Assembly (NCBI RefSeq): GCF_010669145.1
Contig: NZ_CP048635.1
Span: 1,558,501-1,622,500 of the forward strand
DNA from: Rhizobium oryzihabitans
GTDB lineage: Bacteria; Pseudomonadota; Alphaproteobacteria; Rhizobiales; Rhizobiaceae
Direction: 5' to 3'
Length of the DNA: 64,000 bases
The notes below the pieces were generated by a model. It had not been told where the DNA came from. It ran no database searches and saw only the letters and a program-made list of their open reading frames with translations. Shown here in pieces: positions 36,905 to 46,084 of this stretch. The position numbers were made by a program, and so were the translations under genes. Numbering within the stretch: position 1 is the stretch's first letter; each line of letters opens with the position of its first letter.

Positions 36905-37923
36905 AAAAAATCATTCTTGCATCGGGCACCGCCCTGATGCTGACGATGGGTGCCGCGCAGGCGCAGGACAAGACGCTGACGATCTCTGTCTATGCCTTCG
37001 CGCAGGACGAATTCAAGGAACTGGTCTATACGCCGTTCGAAAAGCAATGCGGCTGCAAGCTGGTCGTCGAGACCGGCAACAGTGTCGAGCGTCTGGCCAA
37101 GATGGAGGCCAACAAGGCCAATCCGGTGGTCGATCTCGCCATCGTTTCCATGGCGGATGCGCTTTCCGCCACCCGCAAGGACCTGATCCAGAAGATCGAC
37201 GCTTCCAAGGTCCCGAATATCGACAAGCTCTATGATATCGCCAAGGACCCGAATGGCGACGGCATGAGCGTCGGCGTCAATTTTTACGCCACCTCCATCG
37301 TCTATCGCACCGACAAGATGAAGGTCGATAGCTGGGCCGATCTCCTCAAGGACGGTATCGTCGACCACGTCGCCTTCCCGAATGTCACCACCAACCAGGG
37401 CCCGCCGGCGCTTTACATGCTCGGCAAGGCCATCGGCAAGGATACGCCTGATCTTTCCGGCGCGATCGAGGCCGTGGGCGAAAAGAAGGACGATATCGTC
37501 ACTTTCTACGTCAAGTCCTCGCAGCTGGTGCAGTTGATGCAGCAGGAAGAAATCTGGGCTGCCCCGATCGGCCGCTTCTCCTGGGCGCCTTTCACCAAGC
37601 TTGACCTGCCGCTTGCCTGGGCAACGCCCAAGGAAGGCCAGACCGGCGGCATGAACGTGCTCGTGGTGCCGAAGGGCACGAAGAACGAAGATCTGGCGCT
37701 GCAGTTCATGGATTTCTGGCTCTCGACCGACGTTCAGAAGGCGCTGGCCGAAAAGCTGGTGGACAGCCCGACCAACAGGGAAGTCAAGGTTTCCGACGAG
37801 GTGGCGAACAACATCACCTATGGCGACGAAACCGCAAAAAGCCTGCAGCTCATCCCTTCCGACGTGACGCTGGATAACCGCGACAAGTGGCTGTCCGAGT
37901 GGAACTCCAAGGTCGGGCAATAA
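36901..37923 (+). CDS. ABC transporter periplasmic solute-binding protein (PotD/AfuA type)
   Basis: 340 residues with a signal peptide ending near GAAQAQ. The fold is that of polyamine/iron-type binding proteins (ISVYAFAQDEFKELVYTPFEKQCG, VSMADAL, GVNFYATSIVYRTDKM, PLAWATPKEG). The operon encodes nucleoside hydrolase and adenine deaminase, so the substrate is inferred to be a purine nucleoside or base, not a polyamine. It starts inside the stop of the regulator gene. An intergenic region with three hairpins follows before the permease genes. Confidence 0.86.
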   Translation: MKKIILASGTALMLTMGAAQAQDKTLTISVYAFAQDEFKELVYTPFEKQCGCKLVVETGNSVERLAKMEANKANPVVDLAIVSMADALSATRKDLIQKIDASKVPNIDKLYDIAKDPNGDGMSVGVNFYATSIVYRTDKMKVDSWADLLKDGIVDHVAFPNVTTNQGPPALYMLGKAIGKDTPDLSGAIEAVGEKKDDIVTFYVKSSQLVQLMQQEEIWAAPIGRFSWAPFTKLDLPLAWATPKEGQTGGMNVLVVPKGTKNEDLALQFMDFWLSTDVQKALAEKLVDSPTNREVKVSDEVANNITYGDETAKSLQLIPSDVTLDNRDKWLSEWNSKVGQ

Positions 37924-37987
37924 GCCGGGACAGTTTCAGTCAGGAACGGGGTGATTTTCAGCGTCCGCAAGGGCTCGCCCCGTTTCA

Positions 37988-38083
37988 GGAAAAGCGGTTT
38001 GGTCGTCCCCTGACCGCTTTTCCAACCTTTTCAGACCGCAAGCCGGCACGCCGGCTTCAACCGTAACCGGCCGCGTGGCCGTT
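37988..38083 (+). other. Three tandem stem-loops between binding-protein and permease genes
   Basis: Stem 1: perfect 11-bp arms 37988-37998 (GGAAAAGCGGT) and 38013-38023. Stem 2: 38040-38047 with 38050-38057 (AAGCCGGC/GCCGGCTT). Stem 3: about 38065-38083 (CGGCC/GGCCG core). None has a strong T tract. Such structures after binding-protein genes usually stabilise the upstream mRNA and give more binding protein than permease; here this is inference. Confidence 0.65.
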
Positions 38084-38097
38084 CAGGGAATAAACCC

Positions 38098-38924
38098 ATG
38101 TTTCAGAACCGGGCCGAAGCGCTGGCGCTTGCCTTGCCCGCCGCTATTTTTGCGGCGGCGGTCTTTCTTGTGCCGGTCTTCATGCTTCTGTCGGAGGGCT
38201 TCCACAGCGCCGAAGGCTGGACATTGTCCGCTTACGCCGATTTCTTTTCCGATCCGCTGAACCAGACGGTTTTCCTGCGCACCCTGAAGCTTGGCGCGCT
38301 TGTCACCATCGTCTCGGCGGTGGTGGGTTATGCGGCGGCTTTCGCCATCGTCAATCTTTCGCCGGGGCAAAAGGCCATGTGGTCAATCTGGTCGTGCTGC
38401 CGCTGATGATTTCGCCGGTTGCCCGCACCTACGCCTGGATCGTCATTCTGGGCAGAACCGGTATCGTCAACCAGGCGCTGCAGGCGGTCGGGCTGAGTGA
38501 CGCGCCTATACGCATCCTGTTTTCCGAAACGGCCGTCTTCATCGGTCTCCTGCAATTGTTTCTGCCGTTGATGATCATCTCCCTCATCAGTGCGCTGGAG
38601 AATATGCCGAAGGACACCATCGCCGCCGCGCGCGTTCTCGGCGCAAACTGGTTGCAGGTGTTCTGGAAGGTCATCCTGCCGCTCACCAAGGAAGGGCTGG
38701 TCGTCGGCGGCACGCTGGTCTTTACCGGTTCGCTCACGGCCTATATCACGCCCGCCATTCTCGGCGGCTCCAAGGTGCTGATGCTGGAAACCCTGCTTTA
38801 CCAGCAGGTGACGGTTTCCAACAATTTCGTCGCCGCCAGCGTCATCGCCTTCATCCTGATCGTCATGAGCTTTGCCGCCAATATCCTGCTGAAGCGCATC
38901 GCCACCGCGAGGAACAAGAAATGA
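38098..38924 (+). pseudogene. ABC transporter permease (PotB type), broken by one frameshift
   Basis: ATG 38098 begins a PotB-like permease with several transmembrane helices. The frame is lost after GQKAM near 38379; one extra G (ATGGTGG for ATGTGG) restores GQKAMVVNLVVLPLMISPVARTYAW, the usual transition, and the rest is intact (AARVLGANWLQVFWKVILPLTKEG, the EAA loop). It should be the first membrane subunit of the purine-operon importer. Its stop overlaps the next start (ATGA). Probably functional if the lesion is a sequence error. Confidence 0.86.
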
Positions 38925-39700
38925 CCCGGCAGCTCTTCATTCCGCTCACGCTCCTTCTTGTCGTCGGTTTCCTCATCGGGCCGTTCCTCATCATCGTCGC
39001 GGCCTCGTTTTCGGCCGGCGATACGCTTGCCTTCCCGCCGCAGGGCTTTTCGCTGAAATGGATCGCCAAGGTCTTTACGGTTGAGAGCTTCCGGGAAAGC
39101 TTTGCAATGTCGATGTTCCTCGCCATTGGCGGCACCTTTGCAGCGCTCATCCTCGGCATTCCCGCCTCCTACGCCATGTCGCGTTACAAGCTGCCTTTTG
39201 CAGAGACGGTGCGCACCATCGTTTCCGCGCCGATCATCGTGCCCGGCATCATCGTGGGTCTCGCGCTGCTGCGTTATTTCGTCGTGCCCTTCGGCATCGG
39301 CATCACGCTTGCTTTGTTTCTCGCCCACACCGCGCTCATCCTGCCCTATGCGGTGCGGGTGGTATCGGCCAGCCTCAACAATCTGCGCTCGGACATCGAG
39401 GAGGCGGCGGTGCTGCTCGGCTCGTCGCGGCTCGGTGCGTTTTTCCGCGTGGTGCTGCCCAATATTCGCGGCGGTATTCTCTCCGCCTTCATTCTCGGTT
39501 TCGTGACGAGTTTCAACCAGGTGCCGGTATCGCTGTTCCTGTCGGGGCCCGGCGTGCGCACGCTGCCCATCGACATGCTGGGTTACATGGAAATCGTCTT
39601 CGATCCTTCCGTGGCCGCACTCTCCTCGCTGCTCGCCTTCCTTTCCATCGGCATCGTTTTCATGGCCGAACGTTTTCTGGGGTTCTCCCGTTATGTCTGA
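38921..39700 (+). CDS. ABC transporter permease (PotC type)
   Basis: 259 residues with about six membrane helices and the EAA-loop region EEAAVLLGSSRLGAFFRVVLPNIRGGI. It pairs with the preceding permease to form the import channel. Both ends overlap neighbours (ATGA with the first permease; eight bases with the ATPase gene), which shows a tight operon. Confidence 0.93.
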   Translation: MTRQLFIPLTLLLVVGFLIGPFLIIVAASFSAGDTLAFPPQGFSLKWIAKVFTVESFRESFAMSMFLAIGGTFAALILGIPASYAMSRYKLPFAETVRTIVSAPIIVPGIIVGLALLRYFVVPFGIGITLALFLAHTALILPYAVRVVSASLNNLRSDIEEAAVLLGSSRLGAFFRVVLPNIRGGILSAFILGFVTSFNQVPVSLFLSGPGVRTLPIDMLGYMEIVFDPSVAALSSLLAFLSIGIVFMAERFLGFSRYV

Positions 39701-40718
39701 CGCAAATTATCTTTCGCTCCAAAAAGTCTCGCTCGCCTATGGCAACAGCATTGCCGTCAAGGATCTCGATCTCGATATCCGCAAGGGCGAACTTCTCGCG
39801 CTGCTGGGGCCTTCCGGCTGCGGCAAGACCACGACGATGCGCGCCATTGCCGGGCTGATGCCGGTAGCGGGCGGGCGCATCGATCTCGATGGGGCCGATA
39901 TCACCCGCGTTGCCGCCAACAAGCGCGCCGTGGGTCTGGTGTTCCAGTCCTACGCGCTCTTCCCGCACCTGACGGTCTATGAAAACGTCGCCTTCGGCCT
40001 GAAGCTCAAGGGCATGAACGGCAAGGCGCTGGACGACAAGGTCGCCTCCGGTCTGAAGTCCGTGGGGTTGTCGAACTTCGCATCGCGCAAGCCGGCAGAG
40101 CTTTCCGGCGGCCAGCAGCAGCGCGTGGCGCTGGCGCGCTCCATGGTTATGGAGCCGAAGGTGCTGCTGCTCGACGAGCCGCTCTCCAATCTCGATGCGC
40201 GCCTCCGGCTCGAAATGCGCACAGAATTGCAGCGCGTGCAGAAGGAAACCGGCGTGACGATGATCTTTGTCACCCATGACCAGATCGAGGCCCTGGCGCT
40301 GGCCGACCGCATCGTCGTCATGAAGGGCGGCAAGATCGAGCAGATCGGCACGCCGGAAGACATCTACAATGCGCCGGTTTCGTCCTTCGTGGCTGACTTC
40401 GTCGGCTTCGAAAATATCTTCGCGCTGGAAGGCGGCGCGCTGAAAACCGCAAACGGCACAACACCGCTCACCGGACCAGTCCCTTCAGCATCTGGACTGG
40501 CCTGGCGGCCGCGCATGGTCACCCTCGGTTCAGGTCCTTTCCAGGGAACCGTGCGCGGCACATCCTTTGCCGGAAATACGCGTGAATATCTGCTCGATAC
40601 GCCGCTTGGCGCCATAAAGGCGGAAACCGATGCTGCGCTCACCGCCCATACGATCGGTGATACGCTCGCCTTCGACCTGCCGGTCGAAAAAGCGGCAAGC
40701 CTGAAGGTGTTTGGCTGA
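39693..40718 (+). CDS. ABC transporter ATPase (PotA type)
   Basis: 341 residues: Walker A GPSGCGKTT, Q-loop FQSYALFPHLTV, signature LSGGQQQRVALARS, Walker B VLLLDEPLSNLD, switch THDQIEALALADR, then a C-terminal TOBE-like regulatory domain. It energises the importer of the purine operon. It starts eight bases inside the permease gene and ends two bases before the nucleoside hydrolase start. Confidence 0.94.
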   Translation: MSDANYLSLQKVSLAYGNSIAVKDLDLDIRKGELLALLGPSGCGKTTTMRAIAGLMPVAGGRIDLDGADITRVAANKRAVGLVFQSYALFPHLTVYENVAFGLKLKGMNGKALDDKVASGLKSVGLSNFASRKPAELSGGQQQRVALARSMVMEPKVLLLDEPLSNLDARLRLEMRTELQRVQKETGVTMIFVTHDQIEALALADRIVVMKGGKIEQIGTPEDIYNAPVSSFVADFVGFENIFALEGGALKTANGTTPLTGPVPSASGLAWRPRMVTLGSGPFQGTVRGTSFAGNTREYLLDTPLGAIKAETDAALTAHTIGDTLAFDLPVEKAASLKVFG

Positions 40719-40720
40719 TC

Positions 40721-41644
40721 ATGGGTGTGTGGATCGATACCGATATGGGCTTTGACGATATCGCCGCCATCATGGTGGTGCAATCGGCAGGCCTTGCCGT
40801 TGACGGCATTTCGCTGGTCTTCGGCAATGCGACGCTTCAGGCGGTCTGCCGCAATGCGGCGGGTGCCGTTGCCGCCTTCGGCTGGTCGATGCCGATCCAT
40901 CAGGGCCGCGCCATGCCGGTGCTCGGCGCACTCGAAACCGCCCAGTCTATCCTCGGCGATAACGGCATTCCGACTGTCGGTCAAAGCCTGCCGGATGCGG
41001 CGGCTCTGCCGAAAAGCGATGCCTTCGCCGCTCTCTGCGACTGGCTGGCGGACGGAGCCGGTGAGAAGCGCATCCTCGCGCTCGGCCCGCTCACCAATAT
41101 CGCCGCCCTTTGCCTTGCCCGGCCTGATCTTGCGGCCAGAATTTCTGACCTCACCTGGATGGGCGGCGGTGTGACGAGCGGCAACCACACGGCATCTGCC
41201 GAATTCAACGCCTTTGCCGATCCGGAAGCGCTAGCCATCGTGCTATCCCATGGCCTGCCGCTGCGCATGGTCGATCTGGACGCCTGCCGCAAGGTTACCG
41301 CCTCGTCGGCCGATGTGCTGCCGATCCGCAATGCCGGCGGAAAAAACGCCGGTCTGATTGCCGATCTGCTGGAAGGTTTCATCGGCATCGCAACAAGGCG
41401 CGGCAGACCCGCCATGGCGCTTTATGATCCCGTCGCCGCAGTCGCCTTCACCTCCGAGTTCCTTGGCTGGCGCCATGCGCGGATTGATGTCGAACTTCAC
41501 GCCTCGCTGACGCGCGGACGAACGGTGGTTGAGGCACGGGCCGAGAAGGTGACGGGTTTCAACGCGCATTTCGCCGAAACCGTGAATGCCGAGGCTGCAA
41601 AGGCTGCGGTTCTCGAGGCGCTGCGCCGGGAGGCTGCCCTATGA
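40721..41644 (+). CDS. Inosine-uridine preferring nucleoside hydrolase family protein
   Basis: 307 residues. The N-terminal DTDMGFDD (residues 6-13) is the calcium-binding DTDxGxDD signature of nucleoside hydrolases. Further family features are LALGPLTNIA and WMGGGVTSGNHTASAEFNAFADPEAL. It hydrolyses the N-glycosidic bond of nucleosides to base and ribose in the cytosol; in this operon it would feed adenine from adenosine to the adenine deaminase. The stop overlaps the next start (ATGA). Confidence 0.92.
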   Translation: MGVWIDTDMGFDDIAAIMVVQSAGLAVDGISLVFGNATLQAVCRNAAGAVAAFGWSMPIHQGRAMPVLGALETAQSILGDNGIPTVGQSLPDAAALPKSDAFAALCDWLADGAGEKRILALGPLTNIAALCLARPDLAARISDLTWMGGGVTSGNHTASAEFNAFADPEALAIVLSHGLPLRMVDLDACRKVTASSADVLPIRNAGGKNAGLIADLLEGFIGIATRRGRPAMALYDPVAAVAFTSEFLGWRHARIDVELHASLTRGRTVVEARAEKVTGFNAHFAETVNAEAAKAAVLEALRREAAL

Positions 41645-43434
41645 GTGCGCAAATCCCGATGCGCGAGCCAACCGATCTCAACGACGATGCACTGCGCACC
41701 CGCGCGGTTGCCGCTGCGCGCGGCGATGCGCCTTTTGATGTCCTCATTGCTGGCGGAACGCTGGTGGATGTGGTGACGGGAGAGCTTCGCGCCGCCGATA
41801 TCGGCATTGTCGGCCCGCTGATCGCCAGCATTCACGAACCGGCAAGCCGCAGCGATGCTGCACAGATTATCGATGCGACCAGTGCCTATGTCTCGCCGGG
41901 CCTGATCGACACACATATGCATATCGAAAGCTCGATGGTTACACCGGCCGCCTATGCGGCGGCAGTGGTCGCCCGTGGCGTCACCACCATCGTCTGGGAC
42001 CCGCATGAATTCGGCAATGTGCATGGTGTCGAAGGCGTGCGCTGGGCGGCGAAAGCAATAGAAAACCTGCCACTCCGCGCCATTCTGCTTGCGCCGTCCT
42101 CAGTACCGTCAGCACCGGGGCTGGAATGCAGCGGTGCGGATTTCGACGCTGCCATTCTCACCGATATCCTGTCTTGGCCGCAGATTGGTGGTGTTGCGGA
42201 AATCATGAACATGCGCGGCGTCATCGAGCGCGATCCGCGCATGAGCGGCATCGTGCAGGCCGGTCTCATCTCGGAAAAGCTGCTCTGTGGCCATGCGCGC
42301 GGCCTGAAGGATGCCGATCTCAACGCCTTCATGGCGGCGGGCGTTTCTTCCGATCACGAGCTGGTCTCGGCTGAAGACCTGATGGCAAAGCTTCGGGCGG
42401 GGCTGACCATCGAACTGCGTGGCTCGCACGATCATCTGCTGCCGGAATTCGTGGAAGCGCTGAATGCGCTCGGCCATCTGCCGCAGACGGTGACGCTCTG
42501 CACCGACGATGTTTTCCCGGACGATCTGTTGCGGGGTGGCGGGCTGGATGATGTGGTGCGCCGCCTCGTCGGTTACGGGCTGAGGCCTGAATGGGCGCTG
42601 CGCGCCGCCACTCTCAATGCCGCGCAACGGCTCGGCCGTTCCGATCTCGGCCTCATTGCCGCCGGTCGCCGTGCCGATATTGTCATCTTCGAGGATTTGA
42701 GCGGCTTTTCGGCCCGTCATGTCTTGGCCGGTGGCAAAGCAGTCGCGGAAGGCGGGCGTATGCGCGTCGAGGTTCCGGCCTGCGATGCGACAACGCTCGA
42801 AGGCTCGATGAAGCTGCCGCAGCGCAAGGCCGATGATTTCCGGGTTGCCTCCGAAGGCTCGAAGGTCCGCCTCGCCACCATCGACCGCCCGCGTTTCACG
42901 CAATGGGGTGAGGTGGAGGCCGAGGTGAAGGATGGTTTCGTCGTTCCGCCAGAGGGTGCCACGATGATTTCCGTCACCCATCGCCACGGCAAGGCCGAGC
43001 CTGTCACAAAAACCGGTTTCCTCACCGGCTGGGGAAGCTGGAACGGCGCCTTCGCCACCACCGTCTCGCATGACAGCCACAACCTCACCGTCTTCGGCGG
43101 CAATGCCGAGGACATGGCGCTGGCCGCCAATGCGGTGATAACGGCAGGCGGCGGCATGGCTGTCGCCTCTGAGGGCAAGGTGACGGCACTTCTACCGCTG
43201 CCGCTCTCCGGCCTTGTTTCCGATGCGCCGCTTGAAGACGTCGCAAGGGCTTTCGAAGCGTTGCGCGCCGCTGTCGGCGATGTCGTCGAATGGCAGCCGC
43301 CCTATCTGGTCTTCAAGGCCTGCTTCGGCGCCACGCTCGCCTGCAACATCGGCCCGCACCAGACGGATATGGGTATTGCCGATGTGTTGACGGGAAGGGT
43401 GATGGAGAGCCCGGTGATTGCGACGGTGGGGTAG
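41641..43434 (+). CDS. ade: Adenine deaminase
   Basis: 597 residues of the amidohydrolase family with the metal ligands in THMHIESSM (His92, His94), VARGVTTIVWDPHEFGNV, the mid-protein CGHARGLKDADLNAFMAAGVSSDHE and the C-terminal ade-specific domain (SHDSHNLTVFG). It converts adenine to hypoxanthine and ammonia. Last gene of the lacI-ABC-nucleoside hydrolase operon; together they import and degrade purine nucleosides. Length matches bacterial Ade (about 580-600). Confidence 0.95.
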   Translation: MSAQIPMREPTDLNDDALRTRAVAAARGDAPFDVLIAGGTLVDVVTGELRAADIGIVGPLIASIHEPASRSDAAQIIDATSAYVSPGLIDTHMHIESSMVTPAAYAAAVVARGVTTIVWDPHEFGNVHGVEGVRWAAKAIENLPLRAILLAPSSVPSAPGLECSGADFDAAILTDILSWPQIGGVAEIMNMRGVIERDPRMSGIVQAGLISEKLLCGHARGLKDADLNAFMAAGVSSDHELVSAEDLMAKLRAGLTIELRGSHDHLLPEFVEALNALGHLPQTVTLCTDDVFPDDLLRGGGLDDVVRRLVGYGLRPEWALRAATLNAAQRLGRSDLGLIAAGRRADIVIFEDLSGFSARHVLAGGKAVAEGGRMRVEVPACDATTLEGSMKLPQRKADDFRVASEGSKVRLATIDRPRFTQWGEVEAEVKDGFVVPPEGATMISVTHRHGKAEPVTKTGFLTGWGSWNGAFATTVSHDSHNLTVFGGNAEDMALAANAVITAGGGMAVASEGKVTALLPLPLSGLVSDAPLEDVARAFEALRAAVGDVVEWQPPYLVFKACFGATLACNIGPHQTDMGIADVLTGRVMESPVIATVG

Positions 43435-43516
43435 GCCGGGGCCAAGCGTTGCCAAAAAGCCGGTATATTGCTAAATCCAACCCCCGTTTACCCGTCGCTT
43501 TATAGGAATGTTGAAC

Positions 43517-43546
43517 ATGGGTGCCTCGAAGTCAGCAGATAAGTAA
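43517..43546 (+). CDS. Nine-codon leader peptide MGASKSADK (CmlA-type attenuator)
   Basis: An ATG with AGGA nine bases upstream encodes MGASKSADK and stops at TAA. It closely resembles the nine-residue leader of inducible cmlA (MSTSKNADK, from memory), sharing the SKxADK end. In cmlA the ribosome stalls on the leader in the presence of chloramphenicol and opens a downstream hairpin. Here a 13-bp hairpin begins at the base after the stop codon, and the efflux-pump gene follows. Too short for ordinary gene calling. Confidence 0.78.
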   Translation: MGASKSADK

Positions 43547-43576
43547 GCCGCAACGACGATATTTCGTTGTTGCGGC
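43547..43576 (+). promoter_or_regulatory. Attenuator hairpin between leader peptide and efflux-pump gene
   Basis: Arms 43547-43559 and 43564-43576 form a 13-bp stem with one G-T pair and a TATT loop. The 3' arm partly overlaps GGCGTTCTGTC (43573-43583), which can instead pair with GGCAGACGCC (about 43605-43614). Mutually exclusive structures are therefore possible. A small hairpin CAAATG-TCCT-CATTTG lies just before the pump start. Confidence 0.65.
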
Positions 43577-43647
43577 GTTCTGTCGAGCAATCTCTGTTCC
43601 AACGGGCAGACGCCGCCAAATGTCCTCATTTGAGCGGATCAATTCTC

Positions 43648-44837
43648 ATGTCTATTCAAACTCCCGTTTGGGGGAGATCGCTGTTTGCAGCAATGCTGCT
43701 CATGGCTCCCTTTGATATTCTCGCCTCGCTGGCCATGGATATTTACCTGCCGGTCGTCCCCATCATGCCGGAAACTCTCGGCACTACGCCCGTCGTTATC
43801 CAATTGACGCTCACCGTTTATATGTTGATGCTCGGCCTTGGCCAAATCGTGTTTGGCCCCATCTCGGACCGCATTGGTCGCCGGCCCGTTTTGCTCGGCG
43901 GCGCCGTGCTATTCGTCGTGGCCTCGTTCTGCCTTGCAGCCGTGACGACTGCGAGTGCCTTCATCGTGTTCCGGTTCCTGCAGGCGGCGGGTGCGGCGGC
44001 GGCATTGGTTGCCACTTTCGCCACCGTTCGCGACGTCTATGCGGACCGCCCGGAAGCAACGACGATGTACGGAACGTTCAGCTCCATTCTCGCATTCGTC
44101 CCGGCCCTCGGCCCGATTGTCGGGGCGGTCATCGCCGAAGGATACGGCTGGCGTGCCATCTTCGTCACTCTCGGGCGGCCGCTCTCATCGCCACGGTTGC
44201 CGCGTTGATGAACTGGAGTGAAACCCGGCCGGTGACGGCAGGGATGTCGCGCCCATCGCCCTTGCGCATGTTGGGCAGTAGCCGCTTCTGGACCTATACG
44301 CTTGGGTTCAGCGCTGCCATGGGGACGTTTTTCGTATTCTTCTCCACAGCTCCGCGCGTCATGATCGGCAGGGCAGGTCTGTCCGAGGTGGAGTTCAGCC
44401 TGGCTTTTGCAACGGTGGCGATCGCCATGATCGTTACCACCCGTTTTGCGAAGTTCTTCGTCGCCAGATGGGGTGTGCAGGGCAGTCTCGTCAGGGGCAT
44501 GGCCCTGTTGCTGGTGGGGGCCTTTCTGTTTGCGGCAGGTGAAATCGGGGCGGTCCCGTCATTCCTGACATTCATCGTGCCGATGTGGGTCATGGCGGTC
44601 GGTATCGTTTTTACGGTCTCGGTCACCGCCAATGGTGCGCTGGAGGAGTTCGGGCATATGGCGGGCACGGCCGTCGCCTTCTACTTCTGCATTCAAAGTC
44701 TGTGTGTGGGAATAGTGGGCACCCTGGCGGTCGTCGTCCTGCCGGGTGATGCGGCATGGCCGGTGGTCGCCTATTCATCGATCATGGCCTGCATCGTTCT
44801 GATCGCGCTGTATTGGCTGAACCGCCGGGACATCTGA
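43648..44837 (+). pseudogene. cmlA: CmlA/FloR-type amphenicol efflux MFS transporter, broken by one frameshift
   Basis: From ATG 43648 (MSIQTPVWGRS) the protein matches CmlA/FloR: APFDILASLAMDIYLPVVPIMP, GQIVFGPISDRIGRRPVLLGG, VATFATVRDVYADR, GPIVGAVIAEGYGWRAIF, GTFFVFFSTAPRVMIGR and AWPVVAYSS. The frame breaks at GGG 44173-44175; one extra G gives TLGAAALIATVAALMNWSETRPV and joins the second half. Repaired length is about 397 residues with 12 membrane helices. It should export chloramphenicol/florfenicol. The upstream leader peptide and hairpin suggest induction by the drug. An in-frame TTG 43567 is a longer alternative start. Confidence 0.85.
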
Positions 44838-44842
44838 GAGAG

Positions 44843-44880
44843 AAAGCCGGGCAGCACCATTGGTGTTGCCTGGCTTTTCA
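44843..44880. terminator. Terminator between convergent efflux-pump and M20 peptidase genes
   Basis: A 16-bp stem (44843-44858 with 44862-44877, two G-T pairs) with a 3-base loop. It runs straight into TTTT on the plus strand; on the minus strand a CTTTCTCTC tail follows. Confidence 0.85.
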
Positions 44881-44911
44881 GCTTTGGGAATGCGCAATGC
44901 GGTTTGCCGCC

Positions 44912-46084
44912 TTATTCTGCCGCCAGTTCCTGCTCCACCAGCGTTGCCCAGAAGGCGACGCCGGGAACGATTGCCGCGTCGTTGAAGTCATAGGAGGTGT
45001 TGTGGTGCAGCGCGCCATCCACCGCCGGGCCGTTGCCGAGCCAGACGTAGCAGCCGGGGGCTTCGCCCGCGAAAAAGGCGAAGTCGTCGCCTGCGGTCGA
45101 GGGCGGGAAGGCGGTGCGGGCCTTGCTGCCGAAGACGGTCTTGGCGGCCCGGAGCGCCCGTTTCGTCGCATCGGCATCGTTGATGACGGGTGGAATGCGG
45201 CGAATGAATTCATAGTTTGCCTCGATGCCGAACATCGCGGCCGTACCCCTGGCGAGCCTGCCGATTTCCGTTTCAAGCTGGCTGCGCACATCCGGCGCAT
45301 AGGCGCGCGCCGTGCCGCCGATCTCGACGAGATCGGGGATGACATTGAGCGCCTTGGGGTCACCCGCCTGCACCGAGCAGGCGCTGACCACGGCAGGTTG
45401 TAGTGGATCGACGACGCGGCCGACGATGCTTTGCAGCGAAGAGAGGAAGGTGCCCGCCGCCGTTACCGGATCGCGGCCGAGATGCGGCTTGGCGCCGTGG
45501 GTGCCGATGCCCCTGAAGGTGACGCGCCAGCTATCGGACGAGGCGAGCTGCGGGCCTTCCACCACGGCCATCTCGTCAATGCCAAGCCCCGGCATATTGT
45601 GCAGGCCATAGACCGCATCGCAGGGAAACAGCGTAAAAAGCCCGTCCTCCACCATTTTTTTTGCGCCGCCGCGGCCTTCCTCGGCCGGCTGGAAGATGAA
45701 ATGCACGGTGCCGGAAAAATCGCGGGTTCTGGCGAGATAACGCGCGGCCCCCAGCAGCATGGCGGTGTGGCCGTCATGGCCGCAGGCATGCATCTTGCCG
45801 GGGAATTTCGATTTATACGGCCGATCCGGAACTTCCGGCATGGCGAGTGCATCCATGTCGGCGCGAAGACCGATGCTGCGCGTGCCGTTGCCAACCTGCA
45901 GCGTGCCGACCACGCCGGTGCCGCCAAGACCGCGATGGACCTTCAGTCCCGCCCTTTCCAGAAGGTCGGCGACGATGGCGCTCGTTCTCTCCTCTTCAAA
46001 GCCCAGTTCCGGGTGGGCGTGGAGGTCGTGACGAAGCTCCGTCAGGAATGGCAGGTCCTCGCCGATGCGGTCCAGCAGTCTCAT
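44912..46084 (-). CDS. M20-family amidohydrolase (hippurate hydrolase / N-acyl amino acid hydrolase-like)
   Basis: 390 residues from ATG 46084, with AAGGACAAGCT upstream; longer starts add an unlikely basic extension. Metal-binding motifs of the IAA-amino acid hydrolase group: HACGHDGH (Cys101, His103, Asp104), QPAEEG (Glu134/135), YGLHN and the C-terminal LHHNTSYDFND. It probably cleaves N-acyl amino acids or dipeptide-like amides in the cytosol. It stands alone on the minus strand beside a peptide-utilisation region. Confidence 0.9.
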   Translation of the reverse strand: MRLLDRIGEDLPFLTELRHDLHAHPELGFEEERTSAIVADLLERAGLKVHRGLGGTGVVGTLQVGNGTRSIGLRADMDALAMPEVPDRPYKSKFPGKMHACGHDGHTAMLLGAARYLARTRDFSGTVHFIFQPAEEGRGGAKKMVEDGLFTLFPCDAVYGLHNMPGLGIDEMAVVEGPQLASSDSWRVTFRGIGTHGAKPHLGRDPVTAAGTFLSSLQSIVGRVVDPLQPAVVSACSVQAGDPKALNVIPDLVEIGGTARAYAPDVRSQLETEIGRLARGTAAMFGIEANYEFIRRIPPVINDADATKRALRAAKTVFGSKARTAFPPSTAGDDFAFFAGEAPGCYVWLGNGPAVDGALHHNTSYDFNDAAIVPGVAFWATLVEQELAAE

